Position numbers and translations under genes: made by a program. The notes beneath the pieces were generated by a model that did no database searches, was not told the DNA's origin, and was given only the letters and a program-made list of their open reading frames with translations. A stretch of DNA of 64,000 bases from Sinomonas albida (lineage in GTDB: Bacteria; Actinomycetota; Actinomycetes; Actinomycetales; Micrococcaceae): positions 1 through 64,000 of the forward strand of contig NZ_SWDW01000011.1 of assembly GCF_004919045.1 (NCBI RefSeq), written 5' to 3'. Positions 1 to 9,192 of the stretch are shown here, in pieces; positions within the stretch are counted from its first letter, which is position 1; every line of letters begins with the position of its first letter.

Positions 1-98
<98 letters not shown>

Positions 99-244
99 AA
101 ACAAAAACAACAAAGAAAACCAGGACAAAGCGGAAAAACCCCGCCCCGGCAATCCGATCCAAGCCGAAACCCAGCCCACACACACGGGGTGCGCACAGAC
201 CAGGCAAACAGCCATCAAAAAAATGGCATCAATCCAAACATGGC

Positions 245-270
245 ACGCTATTGAGTTCTCAAACAACAGG
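245..270 (-). promoter_or_regulatory. rRNA leader boxA antitermination element
   Basis: On the minus strand this stretch reads CCTGTTGTTTGAGAACTCAA followed by TAGCGTG, the well-known actinobacterial pre-16S leader motif containing boxA. It lies about 150 nt upstream of the 16S 5' end, where NusB/S10-dependent antitermination and RNase III processing elements are expected. Confidence 0.85.
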
Positions 271-323
271 CCCAACAGGAATAACCGGAAACCTCCCGGC
301 ATCGCCCCTGCGGACGAGGTACT

Positions 324-352
324 AACTTACCAGATCGTCTCGCTCGCCTCAA
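324..352 (-). promoter_or_regulatory. Candidate proximal rrn promoter (P1)
   Basis: On the minus strand TTGAGG (352-347) and TAAGTT (329-324) are separated by exactly 17 bp. TAAGTT is a -10 form common at actinobacterial rRNA promoters. Transcription would begin near 317 and make a leader of about 220 nt that includes boxA. Confidence 0.6.
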
Positions 353-495
353 ATTCCTTTTCGGGAACTAATTGGTCCGCAAACAATCTGTTCCTTCGAG
401 CGCACAACGCGCAGCGGTGCTGCCATTCTGGCTGGTTCGAAGGGGTTCGGCCGCCCGGTCTCGCGCTGTCCGCGCTCCCCGTGGCGACTCGGAAT

Positions 496-524
496 ACATT
501 ACCGGGCCGGGTGGGGCGCAGCAA
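496..524 (-). promoter_or_regulatory. Candidate distal rrn promoter (P2)
   Basis: On the minus strand TTGCTG (524-519) and TAATGT (501-496) are spaced 17 bp apart. Tandem promoters are usual for rRNA operons. The rest of the 353-645 interval holds no credible gene; the open frames there are GC-driven. Confidence 0.4.
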
Positions 525-649
525 ATCAGAACGCTGTGGGTTCTGCCACAACGCCCGGCGGCCTGGCGCCGTCGTCCGCGACACCCTTGGCCCCTCCGCC
601 CTCATCGCCGCCCCGCCATGGGACGCCTCCGGAAAGCCGGTCCCTCGAA

Positions 650-694
650 TACCCCCTGGGGGTACTTGACCGATACCCCCTCTGGGTATAGGTT
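650..694 (+). promoter_or_regulatory. csoR promoter with two CsoR-type palindromes
   Basis: A perfect 15-bp palindrome TACCCCCTGGGGGTA lies at 650-664. A second imperfect one, ATACCC-N5-GGGTAT, lies at 673-689. The -35 TTGACC (666-671) and -10 TAGGTT (689-694) are 17 bp apart, so the second palindrome fills the spacer. C-tract/G-tract palindromes of this kind are typical CsoR operators; binding would block the polymerase until copper(I) releases the repressor. The predicted start site coincides with the GTG start at 701. Confidence 0.75.
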
Positions 695-700
695 CGACTC

Positions 701-1042
701 GTGGAACCTACAGAATCCCTCCTGGACGGGGCGGACGCGGACGCGCCCATCTACGGCTACACCCCGAACAAGGCCGCGTATCTCCGCCGACTCAAGCGGA
801 TCGAGGGCCAGGTGCGTGGGATCGCGCGCATGGTCGAGGACGACAAGTACTGCATCGACATCCTCACGCAGGTCTCGGCCGTCACGAAGGCTCTGCATGC
901 CGTGAGCCTCGGCCTCCTCGAGGAGCACATCGGCCACTGCGTGGTCGGCGCCGCGAGCGAGCCGGACCCCGACCGCCGCTCGGAGGAGATCGAGTCCAAG
1001 GTCAAAGAAGCCTCCGACGCCATCGGCCGGCTTCTCCGCTAG
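701..1042 (+). CDS. csoR: Copper-sensing transcriptional repressor CsoR
   Basis: This 113-residue all-helical repressor represses its own operon and releases DNA when copper(I) binds. The ligand triad is intact: Cys51, His76 and Cys80, with spacings of 25 and 4 identical to the C36-H61-C65 set of Mycobacterium tuberculosis CsoR. The core starts at Tyr27 with the family pattern LRRLKRIEGQVRGI. The GTG start has no Shine-Dalgarno sequence but sits 6 nt after a -10 hexamer, suggesting a leaderless message. It is the first gene of csoR-copZ-copA, with CsoR-type palindromes in its promoter. Confidence in function is high; the 26-residue N-terminal tail is variable in the family. Confidence 0.95.
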   Translation: MEPTESLLDGADADAPIYGYTPNKAAYLRRLKRIEGQVRGIARMVEDDKYCIDILTQVSAVTKALHAVSLGLLEEHIGHCVVGAASEPDPDRRSEEIESKVKEASDAIGRLLR

Positions 1043-1124
1043 TCAGCGCGCTACGCCGTCCGTCAGACCACCGGCCACCCGAACCTCCAGACGCAGACGC
1101 AAACCCCACCCCGAAGGAGCCGAA

Positions 1125-1355
1125 ATGACCCACTTCACCACCACCGTTCACGTAGAAGGCATGACCTGCGGCCACTGCGTCGCATCCGTCACCGAGGAGC
1201 TCGAGGCCCTCGAGGGCGTCGAGACCGTCTCGGTGGACCTCAACGCGGGCGGCGCGTCCCGGGTCACGATCGCGTCTGACCGCAAGCTCAAGCACGAGGC
1301 CATCAGCGAGGCGGTCGCGGAGGCCGGCTACCTCGTGATCGACAACAACGCGTAG
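1125..1355 (+). CDS. copZ: Copper chaperone CopZ (HMA domain)
   Basis: This 76-residue single heavy-metal-associated domain carries cytosolic copper(I) to the CopA ATPase and probably to CsoR. The metal site is GMTCGHC (Cys15, Cys18), followed by a standard ferredoxin-like beta-alpha-beta repeat. The ATG start has a good ribosome site, GAAGGAG, about 6 nt upstream. It lies 82 nt after csoR and 144 nt before copA in the same orientation, so it is probably co-transcribed and controlled by copper through CsoR. Confidence 0.94.
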   Translation: MTHFTTTVHVEGMTCGHCVASVTEELEALEGVETVSVDLNAGGASRVTIASDRKLKHEAISEAVAEAGYLVIDNNA

Positions 1356-1413
1356 CGCCGCCCACCGCACCAGCCCCACCCCCCCCACGGCTAGCCACGA
1401 CCAGCCCGGCCGC

Positions 1414-1461
1414 CAGCCACCTGAGCCACCAGCCACCTGAGCCGCCAGCCACCTGAGCCAC
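1414..1461 (+). repeat. Three 16-bp tandem repeats between copZ and copA
   Basis: The block CAGCCACCTGAGCC recurs at 1414, 1430 and 1446, a perfect 16-bp period with one or two variable bases between copies. It lies in the C-rich, non-coding copZ-copA gap. No stem-loop or motif explains it; replication slippage is the simplest origin. Confidence 0.8.
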
Positions 1462-1499
1462 CCGCACCAGCCCCCGCCCCACCCATCGCGAGGAGAGAC

Positions 1500-3740
1500 A
1501 TGGAACAGTCCACGTACGCCACCGCGCGCGTCGTCGAACTCGACATCCAGGGGATGACGTGCGCTTCGTGCGTGGGCCGCGTCGAGCGCAAGCTGGACTC
1601 AATCGCCGGTGTCCAGGCCACGGTCAACCTCGCGCTCGAATCGGCGCGCGTGCTCGCACCCGCAGGCGTCGGCGACCAAGACCTCCTCGATCGCGTGGCG
1701 TCGGCCGGCTACAGCGCGAGGCTCCACGAGCGGAAGCCGGCCGCAGGGGCAGAAGGGGGCGAGCCCAGCCCCGGCGCGGACCTGCGCCCGCGGCTCGTGG
1801 TCGCCGCGGTGCTGACCGTCCCGACTTTCGCCATCTCCATGATTCCGCTCCTCCAGTTCCCCAACTGGGGCTGGTGGGTCGCGGTCCTTGCGCTGCCGGT
1901 CGTGACGTGGTCGGCGTGGCCGTTCCACCGCGCGGCGGCCATCAATGCCCGCCACGGTTCGTCGACCATGGACACCCTCGTCTCGCTCGGGATCGTCGCG
2001 GCCTATGCGTTCTCCGCGGGCCAGCTCATCGCGGATCCCGCGCTCACGGCCCACGGCATGGAAGACAGCGGGACGGGCATGGGAGGGCTCTATTTCGAGG
2101 TCGCGGCCGTCGTCGCGACGTTCCTCCTTCTGGGCCGCTATCTCGAGGCGCGCGCGAAGGCACGCGCAGGAAGTGCCCTGCGGTCGCTTCTCGACCTCGG
2201 CGCGAAGGAGGCCAATCTCCTCAAGGACGGCGTGGAGTACAGGATCCCCGCGGAGAGCCTCGTCCCGGGGGACACTTTCGTGGTCCGCCCCGGCGAGAAG
2301 ATCGCGACCGACGGCCTGGTCCGCGAGGGCCTCTCGGCGGTGGACACCTCGCTGCTCACCGGCGAGTCCGTGCCGGTCGAGGTGGGGCCCGGCGATGCCG
2401 TCACGGGCGCCACGATCAACGCCTCCGGCCGGCTCACCGTCGAGGCGACGCGCGTGGGCGCGGACACGACCCTCGCCGCGATGGGACGGCTCGTCTCCGA
2501 GGCGCAGACCTCGAAGGCCCCGATCGCTCGGCTAGCGGACCGGATCAGCGGCGTCTTCGTGCCGGTCGTGCTGGCCGTCGCGGCCCTGACGTTCGTCGCG
2601 TGGCTCGCCGCGGGCGGCTCGCTCGACGCAGCGTTCGCCGCCGCCGTCTCGGTCCTTGTCATCGCCTGCCCGTGCGCGCTCGGCCTCGCGACGCCGGTGG
2701 GTCTCCTGGCTGGGTCGGGCCGCGGGGCCCAACTCGGCATCCTGATCCGCGGCCCGCAGGTGCTCGAGGACACGCGCACCGTCGACGCGATCGTCCTCGA
2801 CAAGACCGGGACGGTCACCACGGGCCGCCTCTCGGTTGACGCGGTCGACGTCGCCGACGGCTGGGCTGCCGGCGAGGCGTTGCGGCTCGCGGGTGCAGTC
2901 GAGGCAGCAAGCGAGCACCCTATCGCGCGCGCCGTCGCCGACGCGGCACGGCAGTCGATCCAGGCGAACGACGGCGGCGCCCTCCCGAGCGTCGAAGGCT
3001 TCAGGTCCGCGCCGGGCGGCGGGGTCTCGGGCCAAGTCGAAGGCCGGCGCGTGGCCGTGGGACGCGAGACGTGGCTGCTGGACAACGGCATCGCCATCCC
3101 CGAGTCTCTGCGGGAGCGGTTCCGCTCGCGCGAGGCCTCGGGCGCCACGGCGGTGTGGCTCGCCGTCGACGGCTCCGCCGTGGGGACCGTCAGCCTCAGG
3201 GACACGCTCAAGCCGGGCTCTAGGGCCGCCGTCGAACGTTTCAAGGCGCTCGGCCTGCGCCCGTACCTCGTGACGGGCGACAACGCCGCGGTCGCGGCGC
3301 GGGTCGCGGCCGAGGTGGGCATCGCGCCGTCGGACGTGCTCGCCGGGGTGCGCCCCGAGGGGAAGGTCGACGCCGTGCGGCGGCTGCAGGGGGAGGGCGC
3401 CACGGTCGCGATGGCGGGCGACGGCGTCAACGACGCCGCGGCGCTCGCGCGGGCGGACCTCGGAATCGCCATGGGCTCGGGTACGGACGTGGCGCGCGAG
3501 GCCGCCGACCTCACGGTCATGGCGGACGACCTCGGGCAGGTCGCGACCGCCATCGAGCTCTCGCGGGCGACGCTTCGGACCATCAAGGTCAACCTGTTCT
3601 GGGCGTTCGCCTACAACTCGATCGGCATCCCGGTCGCGGCGCTCGGGCTGCTCAACCCCATGATCGGCGGGGCCGCGATGGCGGCGAGCTCGGTGCTCGT
3701 GGTGGCCAACTCGCTCCGCCTCACGCGCTTCGCCCGCTAG
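1500..3740 (+). CDS. copA: Copper(I)-exporting P1B-type ATPase CopA
   Basis: This 746-residue membrane pump exports cytosolic copper(I) at the cost of ATP. The order of parts is canonical: one N-terminal HMA domain (GMTCASC, Cys21/Cys24), transmembrane helices, the actuator motif TGES, the membrane copper site Cys390-Pro-Cys392, the phosphorylated Asp434 in DKTGT, SEHP in the nucleotide-binding domain and GDGVND in the hinge. Its length is normal for a one-HMA CopA. The ATG follows GAGGAGAGAC. It is the last gene of csoR-copZ-copA. Silver transport cannot be excluded from sequence, but CPC together with CopZ and CsoR favours copper(I). Confidence 0.96.
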   Translation: MEQSTYATARVVELDIQGMTCASCVGRVERKLDSIAGVQATVNLALESARVLAPAGVGDQDLLDRVASAGYSARLHERKPAAGAEGGEPSPGADLRPRLVVAAVLTVPTFAISMIPLLQFPNWGWWVAVLALPVVTWSAWPFHRAAAINARHGSSTMDTLVSLGIVAAYAFSAGQLIADPALTAHGMEDSGTGMGGLYFEVAAVVATFLLLGRYLEARAKARAGSALRSLLDLGAKEANLLKDGVEYRIPAESLVPGDTFVVRPGEKIATDGLVREGLSAVDTSLLTGESVPVEVGPGDAVTGATINASGRLTVEATRVGADTTLAAMGRLVSEAQTSKAPIARLADRISGVFVPVVLAVAALTFVAWLAAGGSLDAAFAAAVSVLVIACPCALGLATPVGLLAGSGRGAQLGILIRGPQVLEDTRTVDAIVLDKTGTVTTGRLSVDAVDVADGWAAGEALRLAGAVEAASEHPIARAVADAARQSIQANDGGALPSVEGFRSAPGGGVSGQVEGRRVAVGRETWLLDNGIAIPESLRERFRSREASGATAVWLAVDGSAVGTVSLRDTLKPGSRAAVERFKALGLRPYLVTGDNAAVAARVAAEVGIAPSDVLAGVRPEGKVDAVRRLQGEGATVAMAGDGVNDAAALARADLGIAMGSGTDVAREAADLTVMADDLGQVATAIELSRATLRTIKVNLFWAFAYNSIGIPVAALGLLNPMIGGAAMAASSVLVVANSLRLTRFAR

Positions 3741-3761
3741 CCGACCATCGCGAGGGGCGGG

Positions 3762-4730
3762 CTACGCGGCCGGGAGGGCCTCGGGTGCGGCCTCCTCGAG
3801 GGCCGGCTCGGGGATCGGCGCACGCAGCTCGTCGACGCGGACCAGAAGGACGCCCGCCACGATGAGCACTCCGCCGAGCGCCTGGATCGGCGCGGGAACG
3901 TCCCCGATGAGGATCCACGACGCGAGCACCGAGAACAGGACCTCGGTGAGCGAGACGAAGCTCGCGACCTTCGGACCGAGGCGCTGAACCGCAACGATGC
4001 CGAGCGAATACGCGACGACGGCGGCCACGATCGTGATCCCGAGCACGGGCACGATCCAGCTCGTCTTCGTGCCGAGGAGCTGCACGGTGCCGAACGTGGC
4101 GGCGAGCGGGAGCACGCCTACGAGGGCGAGGACCCCGAGGCCCAGCGCGCCGAACACCATCCCGCCTCCGACGACGACGAACGGCGGCAGGACGCCGTCG
4201 GCCTTCGCGGACAGGACAAAGTAGACGGCGAGGCACGCGGCCGCGCCCATGCCCCACAGGACGCCAACCGGGTCGACGTGCGTCGCGCTGAACAGGTTGA
4301 GGACGAGCACCAGGCCCGCCATCGCGACGACCGTGCCAGCGACGGTGAGCATGCCCGGCCGACGACGGGTGCGCAGCCAGAGCCAGCCCACGATGACGAT
4401 CGGCGCGAGGTATTCGAGCATGAGCGCGACCGGCGGACTCATCCTCGCGACCGCGTTGAAAAAGCAGAACTGGCACAGGGCCACGGCGACCATGCCGTAC
4501 GCGGCCATGATCCCGATGCCGCTCCGCAACCGGCCCCACCGGCCGCGCATCATCACGAGCGCGGGCACGATCATCACGGTCGCTGCGAGGCCGATGCGGG
4601 TGCCGACCGTCGCGCCGGGGCTCCAGCCGGCCTCGAGGAGAGACTTGCCGAGCGGCCCGCTCACGCCGAACGTCGCGGCCGAGAGCACGGCATAGACAAG
4701 ACCGGAAGCCGAGCGGTTCGCGGACAGCAC
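3762..4730 (-). CDS. EamA/DMT family permease
   Basis: The gene encodes a 322-residue inner-membrane protein with two EamA repeats and about ten helices, the usual size of drug/metabolite transporters such as RhaT or YdcZ relatives; the substrate is unknown. The GTG start at 4730 was chosen because GGAGGTG lies just upstream and the protein then begins with the first helix. The frame stays open further upstream only because it lies antisense to the next gene. It is divergent from a CGNR zinc-finger regulator, a common pairing that suggests local control. Confidence 0.88.
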   Translation of the reverse strand: MLSANRSASGLVYAVLSAATFGVSGPLGKSLLEAGWSPGATVGTRIGLAATVMIVPALVMMRGRWGRLRSGIGIMAAYGMVAVALCQFCFFNAVARMSPPVALMLEYLAPIVIVGWLWLRTRRRPGMLTVAGTVVAMAGLVLVLNLFSATHVDPVGVLWGMGAAACLAVYFVLSAKADGVLPPFVVVGGGMVFGALGLGVLALVGVLPLAATFGTVQLLGTKTSWIVPVLGITIVAAVVAYSLGIVAVQRLGPKVASFVSLTEVLFSVLASWILIGDVPAPIQALGGVLIVAGVLLVRVDELRAPIPEPALEEAAPEALPAA

Positions 4731-4809
4731 AGGGCACCTCCAACAGGATGTCAGGACCAAAACGAGTGTATGGTGATGACAGTAGACCCGAGAGGAGTCA
4801 TGAGTCAAA

Positions 4810-5355
4810 GTGTTGTTCGCCCCTGACACCGAAGTCGCGCTGCGCAGCGTGGTCAACCTCATCAACACGCTGGAATCGGACGGGACCGAGCACCTGAGCA
4901 CGCGCGCGGACCTGGACCGCTTCATTGAGGAGGAGGAGTTCACGGGCTCCCGCACGCACGACGACGGCGAGCTCGCCTCAGTGCGCACCCTGCGGCAGCG
5001 CCTCAGGACGCTGTGGGACGCCTCGGAGGACGAGGCTGTGACCCTGGTCAACGCGATCCTGCTGGAGTCGCGTGCCCTGCCGCAGCTCGTCAAGCACGAC
5101 CACTGGGACTGGCACCTCCACGCCACCACGCCCGAGGCACCCCTCGCGGAACGCATGAGCACGGAGGCCGCGATGGCGTTCGTGGACGTCATCCGTTCGA
5201 AGGAGCTGGACCGCCTGCGCGTGTGCGCCGCGGACGATTGCGAGGCCGTCCTCATCGACCTCTCGAAGAACCGCTCGAAGCGCTACTGCGACACCGGAAA
5301 CTGCGCCAACCGCGCCCATGTGCGCGCCTACCGCGAGCGCAAGGCGGCGGGCTGA
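4810..5355 (+). CDS. CGNR zinc-finger transcriptional regulator
   Basis: The 181-residue protein has an N-terminal helical ABATE-type domain and a C-terminal treble-clef-like zinc finger. Its four cysteines form two C-x4-C pairs; the second gives the signature CANR, a variant of CGNR, flanked by the basic LSKNRSKRYC segment typical of the family's DNA-binding end. Start choice: GTG at 4810 with GAGAGGAG about 11 nt upstream. The 79-bp gap shared with the divergent EamA permease probably holds both promoters, so the permease is the likely target. Confidence 0.85.
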   Translation: MLFAPDTEVALRSVVNLINTLESDGTEHLSTRADLDRFIEEEEFTGSRTHDDGELASVRTLRQRLRTLWDASEDEAVTLVNAILLESRALPQLVKHDHWDWHLHATTPEAPLAERMSTEAAMAFVDVIRSKELDRLRVCAADDCEAVLIDLSKNRSKRYCDTGNCANRAHVRAYRERKAAG

Positions 5356-5386
5356 CCGGCCCAGACCCGCTCGCTTGATACCCTTT

Positions 5387-5416
5387 TTGACAGGTCCTGG
5401 AATGGACCGGTCACAT
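5387..5416 (+). promoter_or_regulatory. Candidate sigma-70 promoter with internal inverted repeat
   Basis: A consensus -35 TTGACA (5387-5392) and TCACAT (5411-5416) are 18 bp apart. The spacer contains the inverted repeat GGTCC-N6-GGACC (5393-5408), a possible operator for the downstream gene. Confidence 0.5.
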
Positions 5417-5481
5417 TGAGAGGTTTCCGTCGGCACCACCGGTTCACCGGCCCCCGACGCCGCAAAAGGGTGGTGATCGCT

Positions 5482-6204
5482 ATGCCGACGAGCTCGCTGC
5501 TGGCAGGGCTGCGCAGAATGGTCCTTGGCGCGCGCCACGAGGGCCTCGCGTCGGCGTCCAACCTCGGCGGCGCTGGCCTCGGCGGCGACGGCCTCGACAG
5601 CGCCGGCCTCGAGCCGCTCGCTGGTGCCCGTCGCTTCACCCTTCCGGACCTTTCGCCGACGCCCGCTCGCGAGGACGTGGGCCGGATGCTGCACGGCATG
5701 GGGGCGCCTGTCGTGGTCGAGGACAACGTCGGCAGCGCCCCGCTGCGGGTGCCGGGCAGCCTCATCGTGGTCGCCGCACCGCACGACGCCGCCCTCGGAC
5801 CCGCCATGGCTCTCGCCGAGGCGGTTCGGGGACAGCTGCACACATCCGGCCTCATCGAGGCCTACCGCATCCCGTCCCTCGAGGGCCGCCGGGAGGCGGC
5901 AGCCGCCCGGGCCGAGGCGGCCGCGGCCGGGCAGCCCGTGGTCGTCGCATACGGGCTCGGGCGCCCGGCATGGACGGCCACGCACGCCGCGAGCGCAGAG
6001 CGGCTCAGGGCCGATCAGACCTGGCTCGTGGTCGACGCGCGGCACAAGCACTCCGACACCGCGGCCTGGGTGGCTGCGGTCCAGACGCGACTCGTGGTCC
6101 ACGCCCTCGCAGTGGTCGGGGCAGCCGAGACCTCGACACCGCGCACCGTGGAACGGCTCGGGATTCCGGTCGGCTGGACCGATCAAGGTCCCGTCTGGGG
6201 CTGA
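5482..6204 (+). CDS. Conserved hypothetical protein, alpha/beta fold
   Basis: The gene encodes 240 residues of unknown function. The sequence alternates hydrophobic strands (GSLIVVAAPHD, PVVVAYGLG, QTWLVVDARHKH, RLVVHALAVVGAAE) with helices, which looks like a Rossmann or P-loop-like sandwich without a recognisable Walker A motif. The C-terminal pattern ETSTPRTVERLGIPVGW resembles the end of SIMIBI-type GTPase-like proteins, but this is only an impression. The ATG at 5482 was preferred; GTG at 5470 or 5473 and TTG at 5416 are alternatives. A strong TTGACA promoter precedes it. Confidence 0.6.
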   Translation: MPTSSLLAGLRRMVLGARHEGLASASNLGGAGLGGDGLDSAGLEPLAGARRFTLPDLSPTPAREDVGRMLHGMGAPVVVEDNVGSAPLRVPGSLIVVAAPHDAALGPAMALAEAVRGQLHTSGLIEAYRIPSLEGRREAAAARAEAAAAGQPVVVAYGLGRPAWTATHAASAERLRADQTWLVVDARHKHSDTAAWVAAVQTRLVVHALAVVGAAETSTPRTVERLGIPVGWTDQGPVWG

Positions 6205-6266
6205 GCCCCGCGGAACCGCGCGCCCTCACCGCCTAGCCGCGCGCCTCGCGCCGAGCCGGGCGAGTC

Positions 6267-6530
6267 CTAGCGCAGCTCGCGACCGTACGCATCCGTGCGG
6301 AACGGTTGCGCGCCGAGCACGATGAGCGTTCCCTCGACGATCCCCCACAGGAAGATCGCGCCGTACGTGGCCCTCGCGAGCAGGATGGCTGCAAGCACCT
6401 GCGCGACGCCCATAGCGGTGTAGCCGAGGTAGAAGCGGTGCGCGCCGAACGCGCCCAGATAGATACCGAGCAGCCCCGCGACGGCGCGGCGGCGCGGCGA
6501 GGGGCTCGTACTCGCATAGGTCTGCATCAT
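6267..6530 (-). CDS. TM2 domain membrane protein
   Basis: This 87-residue protein has the TM2 signature: a first helix with GLLGIYLGAFGAHRFYLGY and a second helix rich in Ala, Ile and Leu. The HRFYLG turn corresponds to the DRFYLG motif of the family. Function is unknown; TM2 proteins are small membrane proteins found across bacteria and eukaryotes. It is the last of four minus-strand membrane-protein genes. Confidence 0.8.
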   Translation of the reverse strand: MMQTYASTSPSPRRRAVAGLLGIYLGAFGAHRFYLGYTAMGVAQVLAAILLARATYGAIFLWGIVEGTLIVLGAQPFRTDAYGRELR

Positions 6531-6620
6531 CCGGGCGGCTCACAGTTCACTCGAAGAGAGCATCAGCTTACGGCACGCGGAGGGCCCGAAGTGGACGTGT
6601 ACAAGCCGGTGACGCGAGGG

Positions 6621-7022
6621 TCAGGCCTGGGGCTCGTCCCCGCCTGCGGAGTCCGCCCGATCGGTCCCCGGAGTGTGGCCTTCGGGGCGCTCCGCGGCCT
6701 GCCCCGACGAAGGGCTCTCGGCCCCCGGCCGCTCCGCGCCGTGACGCTTGAGGCGATCCTCCGAGCGCAGATTGACGCCCGAACCGTGGCCGAGGTGGTC
6801 GGCATTCTCCTTGTACGTCATGGAGAGCATCGCCGCGATGACGAGGCACACGATGAAGGCAATCCCGCCCGCGGAGAACGCGAGGTCGAAGCGCAGGCCG
6901 TGACCCGTCCCGCCGGAGCCGAAGATCAGCACGGTCACGAACGCGACCACGCCGAAGAAGGCGGAGAACATGAGGGGGCCCTTGATGCCGACGCGGGGTC
7001 CGCGCGGGGTCTGGTCAGTCAT
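6621..7022 (-). CDS. Small two-helix membrane protein, unknown function
   Basis: A 133-residue protein begins MTDQTPRGPRVG and has two strongly hydrophobic helices (about residues 15-35 and 50-70), then a hydrophilic tail rich in Glu, Arg, Gly and Pro that should face the cytoplasm. Start choice: ATG at 7022 has AAGGAGGG just upstream; the longer open frame up to 7112 lacks support. Proteins of this layout are common in Micrococcaceae, but I do not recognise a characterised family. Confidence 0.7.
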   Translation of the reverse strand: MTDQTPRGPRVGIKGPLMFSAFFGVVAFVTVLIFGSGGTGHGLRFDLAFSAGGIAFIVCLVIAAMLSMTYKENADHLGHGSGVNLRSEDRLKRHGAERPGAESPSSGQAAERPEGHTPGTDRADSAGGDEPQA

Positions 7023-7118
7023 GGGCCCTCCTTGCGCTGTTCGCGCTCCTGTGGGTACGGCGGATGCGGGGTCTCCGTCAGATTCTGGGAGTTCTACGCC
7101 GAGTAGAACCACTCAATT

Positions 7119-7703
7119 CTAGGCCACGCGTGCGTCAGCGGCTGCATCGTGCCTGAGACTCAGGCCGGCAATGACGAGCAGCACCCCCGTGATAACGGCC
7201 GCCCCGCCCGCGACCCCAAGAAGCGCGTGCGGCCCGGAAGCCGCGAAGAACGGCAGGAGAATGCCCGCACCCAGATTGACGACCCCCGCAATCAGGGCGT
7301 CGCGCGCGAGTGGCGACACCCCGCTGCCGGACGCGCGCCGCGAGAGGGCTCCACGCACGACGTCGGAGATCCCCACGAGCGCCAAGGCGGCGGCCCCCGC
7401 GCCACCCACCACGGCGTCGCTCGGCAGGGCGGCGATCACGACGCCGAGAACGGCCGCGCCCGCGTAGGGGGCCAGGCCGATCAGGGCGGACGCGCGCCCC
7501 GGGGCCGGGCGCTCCGAGCGGATCAGCCAGACCTCCGCGGCGAGCAGGAGCCACAGGTAAGGCGCCACGGCCCAAGCCGCGCCCGCCGTCGTCGGATGTC
7601 CCCAGAACACCGTGACGGTCCCGAACGCCAACGCGACCACCGCGCGCCCCAGGACGGGTGGCCAGAGGCGGGCACGGGAAGGCGAGGACTTGTCGGCAGG
7701 CAC
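7119..7703 (-). CDS. Multi-pass membrane protein, unknown function
   Basis: A 194-residue protein has about six hydrophobic segments and short loops, with no catalytic motif visible. It loosely resembles HdeD/DUF308-type proteins. The GTG start has no Shine-Dalgarno site but follows TAAACT by 6 nt (leaderless pattern). It lies 30 nt after the MATE gene, so read-through from that gene is also possible. Confidence 0.7.
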   Translation of the reverse strand: MPADKSSPSRARLWPPVLGRAVVALAFGTVTVFWGHPTTAGAAWAVAPYLWLLLAAEVWLIRSERPAPGRASALIGLAPYAGAAVLGVVIAALPSDAVVGGAGAAALALVGISDVVRGALSRRASGSGVSPLARDALIAGVVNLGAGILLPFFAASGPHALLGVAGGAAVITGVLLVIAGLSLRHDAAADARVA

Positions 7704-7733
7704 GGGGCCAGTTTAGTCGCGCGGTCCGCCGAG

Positions 7734-9137
7734 CTAGGCCGCCCCGAGGACAACCCACTTGGCGCCGCGGGCCCGCAGCCCCAACGTGAGCGCCCGCGCG
7801 AGCATGTACCCGCCGGCGAACGCACCCCACAGCCATGCGAGCCCCGAGGGGCCGCTCAACCCGGCTGCCCCCACCCACACGAGGAGTGGTCCGTAGACCA
7901 CGAGGTTGAGCACGCCCGCGAGCGCGAGGTACCGGGCATCTCCCGCGCCGATGAGTACGCCGTCGAGCACGAAGACGAAACCGCAGGCGGGCTGGCTCGC
8001 GGCGAGGACCCAGAGCGCGGGCGTGAGCGCCTCGTGCACGCCGGCATCTGTGGTGAAGATCCATCCGATCCACGGCGCGGCCGCTGCGAGCACCGCGCCG
8101 GTCACGAGCCCGAAGCCAAGGGACCACCGCACCATGATTCCCGTGAGCTCGCGGGCCCTGGCGGCGTTCGAGGCCCCGAGTTCCTTGCCGATGAGCGACT
8201 GTGCGGCGATCGCGAGCGCGTCGAGCGCGAAGGCTAGGAAGTTGAACATCGTCATCGCCAGCTGATGTGCCGCGAGATTCTCGGCGCCCTGCGCCGTCGC
8301 GACCACGACAGTCGCGAAGATCGCGGCGCGCAGCGTGAGCGTGCGGAGCATGAGCCACGATCCGACGTGGGCGGCGCCGAGGATCCCCCGCCAGTGCGGC
8401 GCGAGCGAGACCCCCTCGTGGCGCATCCGCGGGACGACGATCGCGAGGTACACGGCAGCCATGCCGAGCTGCGCCACGCTCGTGCCGATGGCTGAGCCCG
8501 CGATCCCCCAGCCGAAGCCGTAGACGAAGAGGAAGTTGAGCGCGGCGTTCGCCGCGAAGCCGCACGTCGCGACGACGAGCGGCGTCTTCGTGTCCTGCAG
8601 GCCGCGGAGCACGCCAGTCCCCGCGAAGACGAGCAGCATGCCCACGAGGCCTGGCATTGACCACGCGAGGTAGTCGGCCGCGTAGCCCTGGACTGCGGCG
8701 AGCCCACCCACGGCGTGGACGATCGCCGGCGCCGCCGCCCAGCCGACCACCGCGAGCACCAGGCCGAGAAGCAAAGCCAGCCAGACGCCGTCGCGCGCTG
8801 CGGCCATGGCCCGCCCAGACTGCCCGGCGCCCAGGTAGCGGGCGACCGCCGGCCCAGTTCCGTATGCGAGGAAGACCATGAGGCCCACAACTGTCTGCAG
8901 GACGGTCGTGGCCAAGCCCAAGCCCGCGAGCTCGTCGACTCCGAGATGGCCCACGATCGCCGAGTCGGCGAGGAGGAAGAGCGGCTCCGCGATGAGCGAG
9001 CCGAAAGCGGGCAGCGCGAGGCGCAGAATCTCGCGGGCCATGGGCGCCGAGCCCCCGCTGGCGCGGCCGCGAGGCCCGGTGCGCCCGCTCAGTGCGCCCG
9101 CGTGAAGATCGGCCTCTTCGGCCCCCGTTCGGTCCAT
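7734..9137 (-). CDS. MATE family multidrug/cation antiporter (DinF-like)
   Basis: The 467-residue protein has the twelve-helix MATE layout: REILRLALPAFGSLIAEPL at the first helix, GHLG and LQTVVGLMVFLAYGT in the first repeat, and GAENLAAHQLAMTMFNF in the second. It exports drugs or metabolites using a Na+ or H+ gradient; the real substrate cannot be read from sequence. The ATG at 9137 was chosen because TACAGT precedes it by 7 nt (leaderless pattern). A shorter start near 9042 would begin right at the first helix. It is divergent from the DHA2 exporter at 9230. Confidence 0.9.
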   Translation of the reverse strand: MDRTGAEEADLHAGALSGRTGPRGRASGGSAPMAREILRLALPAFGSLIAEPLFLLADSAIVGHLGVDELAGLGLATTVLQTVVGLMVFLAYGTGPAVARYLGAGQSGRAMAAARDGVWLALLLGLVLAVVGWAAAPAIVHAVGGLAAVQGYAADYLAWSMPGLVGMLLVFAGTGVLRGLQDTKTPLVVATCGFAANAALNFLFVYGFGWGIAGSAIGTSVAQLGMAAVYLAIVVPRMRHEGVSLAPHWRGILGAAHVGSWLMLRTLTLRAAIFATVVVATAQGAENLAAHQLAMTMFNFLAFALDALAIAAQSLIGKELGASNAARARELTGIMVRWSLGFGLVTGAVLAAAAPWIGWIFTTDAGVHEALTPALWVLAASQPACGFVFVLDGVLIGAGDARYLALAGVLNLVVYGPLLVWVGAAGLSGPSGLAWLWGAFAGGYMLARALTLGLRARGAKWVVLGAA

Positions 9138-9192
9138 GGCACCCACTGTAGGACTCGCCACCGACACTCGAAATTTAGCAAGCGACAACCTC

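Noticed and set aside
223-669. Open frames in the rrn leader and promoter region
   Set aside because: They overlap boxA and the rrn promoters, have no ribosome site and low-complexity translations.
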